From positions 4,030,001 to 4,094,000 of the forward strand of contig OY730172.1 of assembly GCA_963422465.1 (NCBI GenBank): a stretch of DNA of 64,000 nucleotides. The letters run 5' to 3'. The notes beneath the pieces were generated by a model, which saw only the letters and a list, made by a program, of their open reading frames with translations, searched no databases and was not told where the DNA came from. Positions within the stretch are counted from its first letter, which is position 1; every line of letters begins with the position of its first letter. This document shows positions 21,827-33,918 of this stretch, piece after piece. This DNA is from Lichina pygmaea (lineage: Eukaryota; Ascomycota; Lichinomycetes; Lichinales; Lichinaceae). A program made the translations under genes and the position numbers.

Positions 21827-24800
21827 CTTGGCCGGTCGTCTCTTCGCCGGAGCGTGATCGCGGATGTCTCTCGTTCAACGAGCCCTTTTCTTTTTTTCTT
21901 TTTTTTTTTCCGACGTTCGGGGTGGGGGAACGGTCGTCGAAGGCGATATCTCAAGCGGAAGACTGTGTCGGTCTCGGACTCGACGAAGAGAGCGTGGTGG
22001 AAATGCGACGAGCGAGCAACGGGGAGGAGACCTGTTTTGGCGGCAGACGGTCAGGGTCGGCCGGACGGAGAACTCCACGGACCACGGCGTCGACGTCGAC
22101 GTCGGCCCCTTTCGTTTGCTTCGACCGAGCGAGGCCGAGGAGGACTTACTGGCTCCAGAAACAACTTTCTTCGGACGGCGAACAAAAAGAGTGAAGATGG
22201 CGAACAAGCGCCAGAGGGAGCGACAGAAAGGAACGACGACGACCGGACGATTGGACTACGAGAGGCGTGTGAAGCGACAGGGACCTGGCGGCAGCGCCGA
22301 GCTTGATATACCACCGATGCGCCGTGGGAGGATCCCGCCATACCCCCCCCCTCGCCATCCCCGTTTCGGCGATCAGACACGCAGGCGCATCCAGAACATC
22401 AGCCGGCGGAAATGAGAGGAGGGGCACGGCATTGCCTGGCATCGACGAGATGAGAAGCTCACGGGCAGAGCGAACTTCGCAGCTGTCGGTCATTGCAGGT
22501 ACCGTGACGCGAGGTACCTCGCCGCCGTACGTTGGAGACGAGGTACTTGCGTCCGCGTACCGTACCCGACCATTGCGTCCGCAAGATAGCCGAGTCTCGG
22601 CCCGACGTCTCGCCGGTAGCGCCCGAGTACCTCGCTAGCCGACCGCCGCAGCCGAGACCAGGGGCCGGATACCTCCGAGCTACACGGCCCTCGTCCCGTC
22701 TTTGTCTCTGCCGAATTTCGCTTCGAGGCGTGCGAGGCCCCAAAACATCTGCCGGCGTTTTCGAAACAGGGGTGGTCATCGCGAGCTACGAGTACAGTAC
22801 TGTAGCCCCGTCCGTCCTACCGCTTGTGAAACCCGTCTCGGCGTTTGCTCGGGCTGCGTTGGCTTATGTAAGCAGCCACCCGTACCAGCAAGATCCACGA
22901 CCGGCCTTGGCCCGACAATGCCGAGTTTCGAACTTTCGAAGCACTGGCCTACCGGCGTCGTGGATTGTGGATTAATTATGGTTATCGATAGGCCTGCCCG
23001 ATCCGGTCCTCGGGACTGCGGACCAGCGCTGGAGATTGGGCCTGTGCGTCGTGGCCCAAGCTGACATGAGACGGAGCAGTCGGGTCGGTGCGCCGAGATG
23101 ACGACCTTCCACAGGTAGCCTCCGTGCAAGTTTGGCCGGAAGCTACTCGAGTGTCAAAAATACAAGCGGACGGCACCGACCTCGTTGTCTTTCTGCACCG
23201 ACGGCGAGCTGGACCCAAACGCCCGTGATCTCGCTTACGATGGTTGGAAAATACTTCCGGGCCTATCGTACCGGTAGGCCGTACGTATCACTCTCCTGTA
23301 CGAGTAAGCTGCTGGCATCATCAGAGGGCTGAGGGAGATGACACGCGGAGCGGTCCGCATGTACCAAGATCGATCGAGGGCCAGATCACGGCCGCGATGC
23401 GCCCTCTCGCGCCAACGTTCGTCCTCGAAGCGTTGCCTCGACCGATGAGGCGACAGACGTTATGTGTCTCGACAGCACGATGTCTGGACGCCCTGCAGCG
23501 TCGCCTTATCAGCGTTCGCTAGGATAAACATCGGCTCTCGGCGCCCAGAGCCATGGCCGCAGCATCGGGCCTTGAGGAAGACTAGTGCTTCGACGTGGGC
23601 CTGCTCTTCAACGACCGAGCCGGTCATGCAACGTCTACCCGTAGTGGGGCTGTGGCAGTCACATGCGGATGTACGTAGGCATGTGGCTGTCTTGAAAAGG
23701 CAGGAATGAGGTATCAGAGCAGGAGGTGTAGTAGCACGAGTGGTACGGCCCGGCTTGATTGATCCAGGCACGAAACAAGACGGGACTCTGTCCTTTGGCC
23801 AGATCTATCCCCTTTGAACACAGACCCTTGGCCTGTCCGGGTGCCGCGCGGACGGAATCGCGGGCCCGAGACAGGGTACGATGGCTACAGTAAAGTTACA
23901 GACTTGCAGTACAGTAGGCCTCTCGTCAATTCAGGTGCAGGGAGACCCTTGCCCGATGACGAGCAGCAGATGCGAGTGCTACGTATTGCAGAATGGCCGT
24001 CCCGATCCGGCCGTCGTGCACGTACTTCTGCCACGATTCAAGTCCATCTAGGCCAGACCGGTACGAGGCAGCAGCCGCACACATGTCCCACGCTGCCGAC
24101 AAGCTCGACTGCGGCCCAGAAGAACCAGGAGAGAGCCGCTGGCCAGAGAGACGGCGTCGACGTTGCGCAGGCGGCGCGAGGGCCGGTGACCGTCACCGAC
24201 TACCGGTAGGTAGTCCGCAGCGGCGGCCCGTCCTCAGATCTCCCGTCTCGCCGTAAGGTGGTGGTGGTGGTAGGGTAAGAAAAGGTGTTGGGCCGTCTCC
24301 CAGCGCCGGCCTGTATCGTAGGCTGGTGTGAATACCAGCACCAGCACCTTTCTGCTGCGGAGGAAGACCGCCAGCCTGATGTCCGTCGACCGGATATAGG
24401 TCCCGATGCTGGCAAGTGTTGGTGCAGCGTCATCTTTCTGCTTTTCTCCTGTCCACAGCGGACTGCTAGGACGGCTTCCCACGACACGTGAATGGACGGC
24501 ACCGGGCTCTACAGGGTGGACTCGGCTTCCAAGAAAGAGCCGAACGGTGTGTAGAAGGTGGTACTGTACATACAGACAAAGCCCGAAGTAGGTAACAAGG
24601 CATGTGCATCGCCAGATGATCCTGGCTGATGGTGATGGATTGACGGCTGTGCGATATGTTTGCTGCCGGCTCACCTCGGCGAAGAAAGAAGAGAAGAGAT
24701 CAGAGGCAGAAGACGGTCGAGACATGGTCGGTTGGAGCTGTTGTCACATGATGAGTGGAATTGGGCATGACTTTGCCGGAGCTATAATACAAGCTAAAAG

Positions 24801-24936
24801 GTTGCACCTCGCGGAAAGGAAGAGATTTCAGGTTCGCTCAGATCGACAGCTTCCAGATGCTCGCAAGAGTCGAGGGTGCGTCGCTACGTTTGCAGGGTGA
24901 AGATTGTAGCTGGGGGTATGCGGCTTGCCGGGGAGT
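21827..24936. other. 3.1-kb intergenic region
   Basis: Lies upstream of the LPMO start and downstream of HSP10. It holds a poly-T/CTTT run at 21888-21912. Several open frames exist (for example ATG at 22198 and minus-strand frames at 23460-23771), but none shows conserved motifs, sensible composition or splice support. No gene is called. It may hold LPMO regulatory sequence. Confidence 0.4.
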
Positions 24937-25492
24937 TTATTCGTTGATCTTCGCTAGCAGCCTGCATGCGGATCAGCTTCCGTGGCCCTCCGTCAGGACG
25001 TCGATGGCTTCGACAGAAGATCCTTACTCGTGGTCCCGGAAGAGATGGTACTCCTCGTCTCCGACCTTGACCGGACTTCCGCCGTACTGCTCATCCCACC
25101 AAGGGCAATACGTCAGCGTGTTCGGTGAACGCGTGATGGCGTACGGGGATGGGGGACGATGCCATACCTGAGGTATCAAGACCTTGTCCCCCGGGCCTAC
25201 GCTCGGTGTTATGCGCTTGCCGTCGCGGTCTAGCCCGCCCGGCCCTACGGCGAGCACCTTGGCCTCGTTGAGCTCCTTGACGCTGCTCTCCGGCAGGAAG
25301 ATGCCTCCTGCAGTCTTGGCCTCGGCGCGAACTCTCTGGACGAGTATTCGGTCCATGAGAGGGGCCAGCGAGCGGATCGATTTGAGAGCGGTGGTCTATC
25401 GCATCGGAGAGGGCTACAGTCAGCAACTGTCGACCAAGACTCGGGCCAGAAAGGCCTATCTGCTGGTGGATAGTCACAGGGGTACGCACCAT
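24937..25492 (-). CDS. hsp10: Mitochondrial co-chaperonin HSP10 (GroES family)
   Basis: Exons (minus): 25492-25490, 25395-25168, 25086-25028, 24961-24937; 315 bp, 104 residues. The protein reads M-TTALKSIRSLAPLMDRIL, then VQRVRAEAKTAGGIFLPESS (mobile loop that contacts HSP60), VKELNEAKVLAVGPGG, GDKVLIPQ-YGGSPVKV, EEYHLFRDHE and LLAKINE. This is the full cpn10 fold at normal length. Exon 1 holds only the ATG, and intron 1 (GTGCGT...GATAG) starts right after it. The last exon is just 25 bp. Known role: caps the HSP60 ring during folding in the mitochondrial matrix. It shares a 443-bp divergent promoter with the WD40 gene. Confidence 0.95.
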
Positions 25493-25935
25493 GATGGGGG
25501 CGGTGCCGTGGTCTCTAGAGCTCACAGACAAGGCAGGACCGTACCGGTACAGGTAGTCTTCCTGTGAGGAGGAGGGGAGATACGGTGTCTTGTTAGGATT
25601 GTCGTGCAAATGAAACCTAGCTTGAGAGCTATGGCGAGAAGCAGTGAGGAGCTCTTTCGACCCTCTGAAAAATTCTTAGCGACCTTGCAGAAAATTCGAG
25701 AAGCTGGCGCGAGAAACCTTGGTTCACGTGATTGACGATGGCGGCTAATTTGCCGCTGTAAGCGCGACCTTCTACCTGCAGACTTTCACTACTTTTGGAT
25801 GTACCGGAGAAATGCGTCGCTGATCCACATAAGTTATAAGAATGCACTTGCTTCTCGACATCGTCCATTTCAAGGACAAAGCGTAGAGCTCCTTCGTACC
25901 ACTATCCCTTCTCGACCCTCTCATGCACCGGCAAC
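25493..25935. promoter_or_regulatory. Divergent promoter, HSP10 / WD40 gene
   Basis: A 443-bp spacer between opposite start codons. It contains GAAAAATTCTTAGC and GCAGAAAATTCGAGAAGC near 25668-25703, where inverted GAA/TTC units resemble heat-shock elements, consistent with a chaperonin gene. It also has CACGTG at about 25725. Factor binding is inferred, not shown. Confidence 0.5.
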
Positions 25936-27485
25936 ATGGCGGAGCTCCTTCGTGTCGCCGCTCAAGCAGCTGCGTCTGGTCGAAGAGCGAATTCAACGAC
26001 GGCGGTCAACCCGTCGTTGACCTCGTCGCAGGAACCAGTATCGGAGTCGACGACGACAACAAGGGACTTTTTCAAGAGCGCTCAATGGTGGGTTGATTTA
26101 CTCTTCTAAGTCTGCCTGCAGTTGGGAAGAAGGAAAAGATTAGGAAAAGGGAGAAGGGTTCACCACAAAGGGCAATCTGTGGCTGCACCACCAAAAGACG
26201 AGACAGGAGCAAGAGCAGAAGAACTGTGAGAAGTAATGCTCGTGTATGAACACATCCTCTTGCGTCGTCATTGCTCTGAGCATGACTACATCAAAACCTA
26301 GCCATGCCCACAGGACATTTTTTGTACTTGATATAGCACAAGATAACCCAGGGCAGTATGCTAACTGTTATCATTTCCCAGGTCATCTGACGGAACATGC
26401 ATCTTGACAAACAGCGAGAGAAACCGGGTGAGCTGTTTCGTGCTGTGAGTACTGCCGTCAACAATCTCTACTTCAGATGAATATCGTCCAGATGGTGGTC
26501 ATGATGGGGAGGAAGATCAGAGCGGTTCACACATCGCCCCGGGATGGATGAACGACAGCGGACACAGATAGGTGGACGGATGATCACAATTCCTATATCT
26601 CGTCTCAACCATCGTCGGCAGCCAGAAAGCACTGCCGCACGAGAAACCACGAAGCTGACGGAGTCAACAAACTGGCTTGTTCAAGACAGGCCACCAGATC
26701 TGCTCGACCGACCTGGTCCACCCGACCCGCTCGACCCACTCGACCAACAAGGAGAATCAAAGCAACGACTAGCGCAGCGTGAATTGCAGCCATACGCCAC
26801 TTTCGACGCCCCGGAACCGATCTACGCAACGGCGCTGTATCCGTATTTCAACTTGCAAGGTAAGCACAGAGCAAGAATGTTAGACAAGTCGTGCAGAGAA
26901 AAGAGAAGAGGGAAGAGAAGAGAGAAGAAGAAGAGAACGTGCAAGCGCAAGAGACATGTTTCCTGCGATCGACAGAACCGCACAAGGCAAAGCGGTGGAA
27001 AAAGACGTCTAGCATGTGAGGACGCAACGAAGCAGCATCGTGATGAGCATCTTTTTCTTCCCTTTCCGTACGACAGCCCTCGAGGGGCTTCTTCCTCCTC
27101 TTCTTCTTCTTCTTCTTCTTCTTCCTCCACATATTTGCTCACTCTGAGCAAAGGCTTTCCTTTTTCATCTTCTCTCACCAGCCTCGCCGTCCCTTAATTT
27201 ACATATAGATACAAAATCCATACACCATACACCATGAACACCAAATCAAGAAGAAAAAAAAAGACTAGACATGCTGAGCATTCGTGTGTGCGTGCCTGAA
27301 AGGGCAAGGGCAAGGACAAGCGCCAAGGTAGATCCGTCGACGACGCTCTTCGTCAGCAGTCCCCGCGCGCATCCCATCGCGCTGCGATCGTGTCTCGAGC
27401 CCGGCCGGCTGCTCGCGTCGTACCCGCTCATACACGGGCCCACGGAGACGTACATCACGCCGCACTCGCTTCTGTGGAGTCCTCG

Positions 27486-27517
<32 letters not shown>

Positions 27518-29256
27518 CTGGGATGGGTTTCGGTCCAGGTCCGGGCGCGACGAACGACCAGCACATGATCGCCGGGTCCGACAGCCTCATCAGCATCTTC
27601 GACGTGACGCGCGACGGCCAGGGCCCGATGGCGCAACTGCCGACGATCCCGTCGCGCCGCAAGAAGATTGTCGGCGGCGGCGTCGGCATCAAGGGCATCG
27701 TCAGCGCCCTCGGCCTCAGCCGCGACGGCGTCCTCGCCGCCGGAACGTTCACGAGACAGTTTGCCCTGTACGACCGCGGCGGCTGCGGCGACTGCATCGC
27801 CGTCGTCGCCCTCGCGCCGGTCCGAGCGGCTCGCGGTGCGGCTGGCGGGCGTGGATCGGTTCGCGGCGGTGGCGCTGGAGTCGGTGGTGGTGGTGGCGGC
27901 ATCACGCAGCTCCTGTGGAGCCCCTGCGGCCGATATCTGTACGTGGTCGAGCGCAGAAGCGACGCCATCGTCTGCTACGACATCCGTGGCACGGGCACGC
28001 GTCTGGCGACGTTGGTCGGTCGGACGGCCGGCACGAATCAGAGACTCGGCGTCGACGTCGTCGTCGCCGGCGACGACGGTCGTGCACACGGCCACGGCCA
28101 CGGCTACAGCCACGAGATCTGGGCCGGAGGCGCAGACGGCGTCGTGCGCGTCTGGAAGGGTCCTCCTCTCTGTTCTTCGTCATCGGCTGCTTTTGATTGG
28201 GGATCTGTGTCTGTGTCTGGGTCTGGATCTGGTTTGGGATCTGGTCTGGGATATCCGTCTGATTCGAACGAGCCACATGCCACCCGAGATCATGTCGTGA
28301 GACCGACCTGGGAGATGAAGCTGCACGATGGTGAGTCTGCACCTTTTCGACGACTCTGCTCGGAACGATTTCTTTTTTCGGCAAGAAGACTGTTCAAGAG
28401 GACTGTCAAGACGAACATCAAGACGACGCTACAGAGAGGAAGAGTGCAAAAGACTCACAAAAGGCCCATGTTTCCAGATGCGATCACGTCGACCATCTTC
28501 CATCCCTTGTCCTCGTCCTTTGGCCTTCTCGAAGCCAGTCGCCGTCGCTCACCGTCATCTTCCTTCAATCGTCCGCCTCATCCCCACTCTCCGCCTCAGC
28601 CCAACTCTCCATCTGAATCTCAATCTCCACCTCATCCCGGACGTCAGTCGCCATATCCGACTCGGACAATGTTTCTATTCGCGACGTGCTCTGGGCAGAG
28701 GAAGATACCGGATATCGTGACGACAGCGGCAGCGGCCAACGACCGTCACGCTCGCCGCTGTCGTCGTCGTCGTCGTCGTGCCGGGAGGCGGGAGACGTCC
28801 GGGACTGTTGATGCTGCTGCTGTGAGGCAGACGTCCAGGACTGCTACTGCTACTGCTGCTGCTACTGCTGCTGCTACTGCTGCTGCTACTGCTGCGAGGA
28901 TGCGTGGCACACAATCTGATCGGAACACGCGGTCTGATCGGGACGACGGTGCTCGACATCCATCTGGCGGCGCGGGGCATGGACTGGGCCTGGGCCTGGG
29001 TCTTGACGCCGACGTCGAGACCGAGAGTGAGAGTGGGAGTGACACCAACGCTGACACTGAAACCAACGACAGTGAACATCACACGAGAAACAGTGATGAT
29101 GACGATGATGACGATGATGATGATGGTGACAGCAGCGGAGGCGGAGACGCCTTCTCGAGTCTGTCATCGTCATCGTCATCTTCCCGTTCCTCCTCCCATT
29201 CTTCTTCCTCCTCCTCCTCCTCCTCCTCCTCCTCCTCCTCCTCCTCGCCATCGAGC

Positions 29257-29327
<71 letters not shown>

Positions 29328-29394
29328 CCAGGCACGTCCCCCTCGTTCAGAAGACCATGACTGCAGTAGTCTAAAGATATGGACATGTTCATGA
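25936..29394 (+). CDS. WRAP53/TCAB1 (Swt21)-like WD40 protein with homopolymeric C-terminus
   Basis: Exons 25936-26087, 26382-26427, 26622-26859, 27332-28330, 28478-29394; 2352 bp, 783 residues. Conserved blocks: RDFFKSAQW-SSDGTCILTNS, PPDLLD, APEPIYATALYPYFNLQDP, STTLFVSSP, LLASYPLIHGPTETYITPHS, IAGSDSLISIFDVTRDGQGP, LPTIPSRRKKIVGGGVGIKG, AAGTFTRQFALYD and IWAGGADGVVRVWKG, then DAITSTIFHP, LFATCSGQR and a terminal SLKIW. Known family role: WD40 proteins that bind CAB-box small RNAs and telomerase (animals) or act with U1 snRNP (yeast Swt21). The last exon codes Arg-rich, Ala/Thr-rich, Asp10, Ser-rich and about 27-Asn tracts. Intron 3 (26860-27331) is unusually long (472 bp). The exon 3 acceptor at 26621 has the alternative 26654-26655, which would shorten the protein slightly. 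Confidence 0.8.
28830..29329 (+). repeat. Chain of coding microsatellites in the last exon of the WD40 gene
   Basis: In order: a TGCTAC/TGCTGC array (Ala/Thr) at about 28838-28895, a GATGAC-type run (Asp) at about 29095-29125, a TCC/TCATCG Ser array at about 29160-29250, and (AAC)n at about 29256-29330 (Asn). All are in frame with the WD40 protein. Confidence 0.88.
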
Positions 29395-30030
29395 GTTCAA
29401 TCCCTGTTTTATTTTCGGGTCGATATACCGGATTCTCGATAGTCGATGGTCGATAGTCGATAGTCTATAGTCGATAGTCCATATTCCATGTCCAAAACTG
29501 GATGGTTTAATAGTTAGATAGTCGATAGTCGATGGTCGATAGTCGATAGTCTATAGTCGATAGTCCATATTCCATGTCCAAACCTGGATGGTTTAATAGT
29601 TAGATAGTCGATAATCGATAGTGGATGCTCCGTGCTCTAAAACCCCCCAATACTCGACGCTCGGCACTCAATGCGGTGATTACTTTGATATGTCCATCTC
29701 TAGAACGATCGCCACGACCCTACACGGCTCTGAAAGGGCCAGCTACTCTATGATCTAGAGCACTAGAATTGTAGAGTACCCCGATACCCTCTCATATAAA
29801 GATGGTCGATGCTCGAAATTCGATACTCGATACTCGACACTGGACGCTCGATACTTTGATTTTCCAGAGTGCCGCTATATGTTCCCTAAGATCTAAGAGG
29901 GAGTGCCGAGTGCTCCTTGCCTTTGCACGCCGCAAGGGGAAAAAAAAAAAAGCTCTTCTGCAAGCTATGACATCCCCTTGGAGGGCTGCTGCTACTAATG
30001 CCGCTATTGATGCTGCTGCTGATGCTGCTG
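29395..30030. other. Convergent intergenic region with 86-bp tandem duplication
   Basis: Lies between the 3' ends of the WD40 gene (+) and the XPF-like gene (-). It holds the tandem duplication and further degenerate CGATAG/CGATACTCGA words up to about 29860. No gene was seen. Confidence 0.55.
29438..29609. repeat. 86-bp tandem duplication, two near-identical copies
   Basis: Copy 1 is 29438-29523 and copy 2 is 29524-29609, differing at one or two positions. Each begins with degenerate GTCGATAG words and continues through CCATATTCCATGTCCAAA to GGTTTAATAGTTAGATA. The array starts 44 bp after the WD40 stop codon. Confidence 0.9.
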
Positions 30031-33000
30031 CTAAAGTGGTAATCTTCGCAGGAGTCTCTCTCCGCCGAGTAACCCTGCGAAGCAACGCACTCTGTCGTCG
30101 GTGGACATGTCGAGAAAGCGCGAGACGGGCGCAGCAACACGAGACGGGGTGTCGGACGAGCCGACGCGCTGCCCGTGCGTCGACAGAGCGCTTAGGATAG
30201 CTTGCGCGGCGTAGCCGTTGAGTCCTAGATGGCGGAGGAAGCGTTCCCACTAGAGGAATGATGGGTCGGTCTGATTTAGTACATGTTTCGGAGGAGGGTA
30301 GGGTGGGATATGGCGGCGGGTGAGAGAGCGGTGTTCGGTCTCTTGATGAAGCAGAGCGCGGGAAGTGGGCGGTAGGATGATGATGATGAGGAGCGATTAG
30401 AACATTGTAGGATGGCAACTGCTGATGTTGGAATTGATCAGGGACAGTGCTGTTACGCTTTAACATTCTTGGATTCGGACAACAGAGACAAGCAGATAGG
30501 AGAAAAACGTAGATAACACCGCACAGCCGCTTCGGCCTGCTCGACGCTGTAGCTAGCTCTCCACTCACCTTCGATTCGTCGTGCCACAATGGCGCATGCC
30601 GACCGCCATCCCCGCCATCCGCAGCGTGCTGCCTCATCAACGCGACAACCCACCTCGTCAGTTCCTCTTCTCCGCCGTGGACGTAGAGCACCTGGACATC
30701 TCCGTCGAGCGCGGCTGCGAAGCCCTGGAGATCGGCGACGGCGACGCAGTCGGCCTCGGCCATGGTGGGCAGAGCGGCAGCAGCAGCATGTGAGACGTTC
30801 CCCTCCTCGCCTGCGTAAGAGGCCTTGGCAGACGCTGGCTTGCTCGTGGCAAGTCGTCCCTCGCTGACGACGACGACGAGCGCCTCGTAGCGCGTGTGCA
30901 CGTTCAGAATGCGCTCCTTCACGGGGGATAGGGAGCCCTGCCCCGGTAGGCACCGCTGCTTGATCATCTGTATCGTCGTACACATCAGCCCCGTGCCGGG
31001 AGACAAGGTCAGGTCGGCCTCCTCGACGGCCGTGTCCCGGATACGACGACCTGGAGCCTGAGAACAAGCTGCTGTGAGTTCATGTCGCCTGATTAGCTCT
31101 CTCTCGATCATTTCGGCTGCTGGATACAGCCTCTCGATTTGCCTCACGAGACGATGCCGCTGTAGAAACTGCGGTGAGACGAGAAATGATCGCGGTGGCT
31201 TGGACGCAGACAGGCAGGGACTTGGTAGCGGCATCTCAACCGCGGCTGGAGCTCGTCGACGGGCAGCCCGCGGCTCAGTCGGCGTGGACGTCGCCGGGAC
31301 TTGAGATCTGACATTCGTCTGGCGCGAGGCAGAGAAATGAGGACTCTGCTTGTATTTCAACCGCTTCATATCATGGCCTCTAGCCTCCATGAACTTTCGA
31401 AGGCAGTCGACGGTCGAGAAAGACGTTGAAGTGGGCATCTGCCCTTACAACACGCCTCTGAATCAGCTGCGCCACTCGCAAGAGCGTTCATCTGCGACGT
31501 ACACGTTGGGGTGAGCGCTCGATAGCGGCAATCTCGAGCGAGCAGTCCGTCTCCGCTTCGTAGGCCTGTCGTTTGCGCTTGGCGAGGGAGGATATCATAT
31601 CGATTCCTCCGTCGATTGTAGAAAGGTCAACATCGCAATCATCATCGTATGCATCTTCATGAACCGTGCGCAAGATGCGCAGCCCGTCAGGCTTCCATAT
31701 CATCGTACGTGTATCAACCTCGTCGTTCAGGTTCTGGTTCAAGATACAACCTTCCAGAGCGTATTCGCCTTCGATTGTCTCCACTGCAACCTGCCTGCCC
31801 CAGTTCAACGGAAACGGTATCCAGCGCAGCTCCCGCTCCACTTGTTTAGCGCCGCTCCAAGGCGCATGCTGAAGATGTTCGTCTTTGACCCTTTCTATGA
31901 GCTTCAAGTGATCGACAAGCCCGCCTGTAGCATCGTTGGTCCCGACGGGCTTCTTCTTGACATTCATATCCCAAGGCGGAGCTGGAGGTGCAAAGTCCAC
32001 GGACGGGATCGCAACTCTTTTCGTACAGTCTGCCTCTTGTAGTTGCTCCTGCTCGAGGGTCTTGCTGACCCGTTCCGCGATTGGCCTGATTGCGTCGTCA
32101 AAGAAGGTGCTCACATACGCATCCGATGAGAGTGTCGCGGACGATGCGATGAACGGAGGCGGCAGTTCAGGTAGGCGCTCCATAATGTCGGTGAAGTTTG
32201 CCTGGAGCGGTGGCTTTGCAAACAGCGGCGTCAGTGGCCCCTCGACCTTCCTTTGGCACGCCAGAGACGGCAGCTCTACCGAAGGCGACGAGCTCTCCAC
32301 ATACGTGCTGAACGGGCTGTATATCGCCCTCAGTTCGGCCGCGTCTGCGGCTTTGTCTTCCTCATGCTTCGCCTCTGTAGACATGTTTCCAGGGTTGATG
32401 GCATCCTGCATCCAAAGGTCGCGGTTGACTCGGTCAAGTTCGTCCGTCGTCAGATCCCCTTGGCTAGACAAGGGGTCCAAATGACGGGCCGGCGGAGAAG
32501 GACCAAACGGTTCATATAAGGGTGATAGAGGCATCAGTGGCGGAGTCAGCGACTGCAGGTTTGAGCTCTAGTCGTGTTAGCTCTCGAGCTTGGAGCACGA
32601 GTGATTGCGGGAACAAACCCTTTCATATATCAGCTCCTCGCCTTCTATTCCCCGATTTTGTCCGCCAATGGGCGCTTTTACTATCCCTTGAAGGTACAGA
32701 AGCACATCTTTGGAGACGCAAAGTCTCTCCTCTCGTGCATGCGTCCGGAGCTGGGTTGACAAAGCATAAGCAGCTCGTGGCCAGGTGAGACCCTCATCGG
32801 CGTCCGCATCAGGCGGCTCCAACGCTGTATCGAGCCTGTCCAGGTCTGGTAATATCGGGGTGATGTGTTGCTGCATGTCCAAGTCATGATCTGTCCGTAG
32901 CACTGGCAACTCCAGCTTCAGACGTTTACTCCCTGGTCGGGCTTGAACATGTGGGTACTCGAAATCATCCTCAGCAACCGGCCGTCGCACCCAGGTGAGT

Positions 33001-33233
33001 AGTACTGCGGCATCCCGGCTGGCTGAGAGTCTCTCACGAGCCTCGAACGGAGCGGGCACAGGGAGACGAATCTGGTCGTCTGGCTCCTCGGTATCCAATG
33101 ACGGGCCGTCGGACGCCTCTCTCGCAAACGGTAGATCCAGCTGCGCAGGATTCGTAGCCAGGTGGTCCCTTGCGAGACCGTAGAAGCGGGCATAATCGAG
33201 GAGAGAAGGCTCGGGCGGCCCTTCAGGGCTCAT
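30031..33233 (-). CDS. Probable ZIP2/SHOC1-like meiotic XPF-family protein
   Basis: Exons (minus): 33233-32619, 32567-31503, 31438-30569, 30249-30031; 2769 bp, 922 residues, every exon in phase 0. The N-terminus starts MSPEGPPEPSLLDYARFYGL. The middle is largely unstructured (LRKFMEARGHDMKRLKYKQS). The third exon has an XPF-nuclease-like alpha/beta core, SPGTGLMCTTIQMIKQR and SPVKERILNVHTRYEALVVV, followed by DGDVQVLYVHGGEEELTRWV, but lacks the catalytic ERKxxxD motif. The last exon, reached across a 319-bp intron, is HhH-like: WERFLRHLGLNGYAAQAILS and FLDMSTDDRVRCFAGLLGGE. Known: ZIP2/SHOC1 proteins are catalytically dead XPF-like ZMM factors promoting meiotic crossovers. The assignment is by architecture and could be another inactive XPF relative. 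An upstream in-frame ATG (about 33317) is possible. Intron 1 has a GTTTGT donor. Confidence 0.55.
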
Positions 33234-33918
33234 TTCTTGCTCGTGCTGATCGCGAGTTGGACTTTGCACATATCCATGGTTCAACGAAGCTGGAGAGACG
33301 GAACGGAAACAAAACATAGCTTGATTCCAGTGGCGACAACAGCCTGATCCAAGGGCGTCGAACCCTTGAAAGACACGGAACCGATCAAATACAGAGATCG
33401 GGATATGGAGATCAGAGGGGGCAGGCTTCCCATGCTGGATGCTGTTACTGCAGGATGAAGGTCCGCTCGTGACCTGGTTAAGCGCGTATCGTCCAGGTCA
33501 GATTACAATGGCGTCTGCAGCAGAGAAGGCAGCTTTGGAAAGCAACTACCTCGAGGCCCGATCCAACAGTTACGCTCTAGGCTTTGGCTCATCCCATCAG
33601 GTGGCATCTGGCCCCTCGCAAGACCTCGATAGTGGCTCAGGTCTTCTGTGAAGAGCACGGAGATGTGGAGACAGCTTGATTCCCATCGCTTGAGCTCTTG
33701 GATCGCAACGTTCAGTCGGTAGCTCGTTGCAGTTTCTGGTTGCCGTAAGCTTCCACCTGTCCTACCAACGGCAAAGGCAACGAAACTTGGATAACTCGAA
33801 ATTTGACTTTCCAGAGACGTGTCGTGGAGGATATCAAGCCAGAGCCGTTTGTGCAAGCATGTGTCCCGGTGGCGCTTAGATACATGTGGTCCTAGAACGC
33901 CGGTGGCGATCATCGGCG
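33234..33918. other. Intergenic, nothing recognised
   Basis: Lies between the start of the XPF-like gene and the 3' end of the O-methyltransferase. Minus-strand open frames here lack any family signature. It probably includes the promoter of the XPF-like gene. Confidence 0.4.

Noticed and set aside
22198-22415. Small plus-strand ORF starting MANKRQRERQKG
   Set aside because: The basic N-terminus is suggestive, but there is no family match, no splice support and no further conserved sequence.
27265-28384. Long minus-strand frames opposite the WD40 gene
   Set aside because: They are GC-rich shadows of the WD40 exon. The plus-strand frame matches the family block by block.
29438-29609. Pair of LTRs or solo LTR
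   Set aside because: The two 86-bp copies are directly adjacent, lack TG...CA ends and have nothing between them. A tandem duplication explains them.
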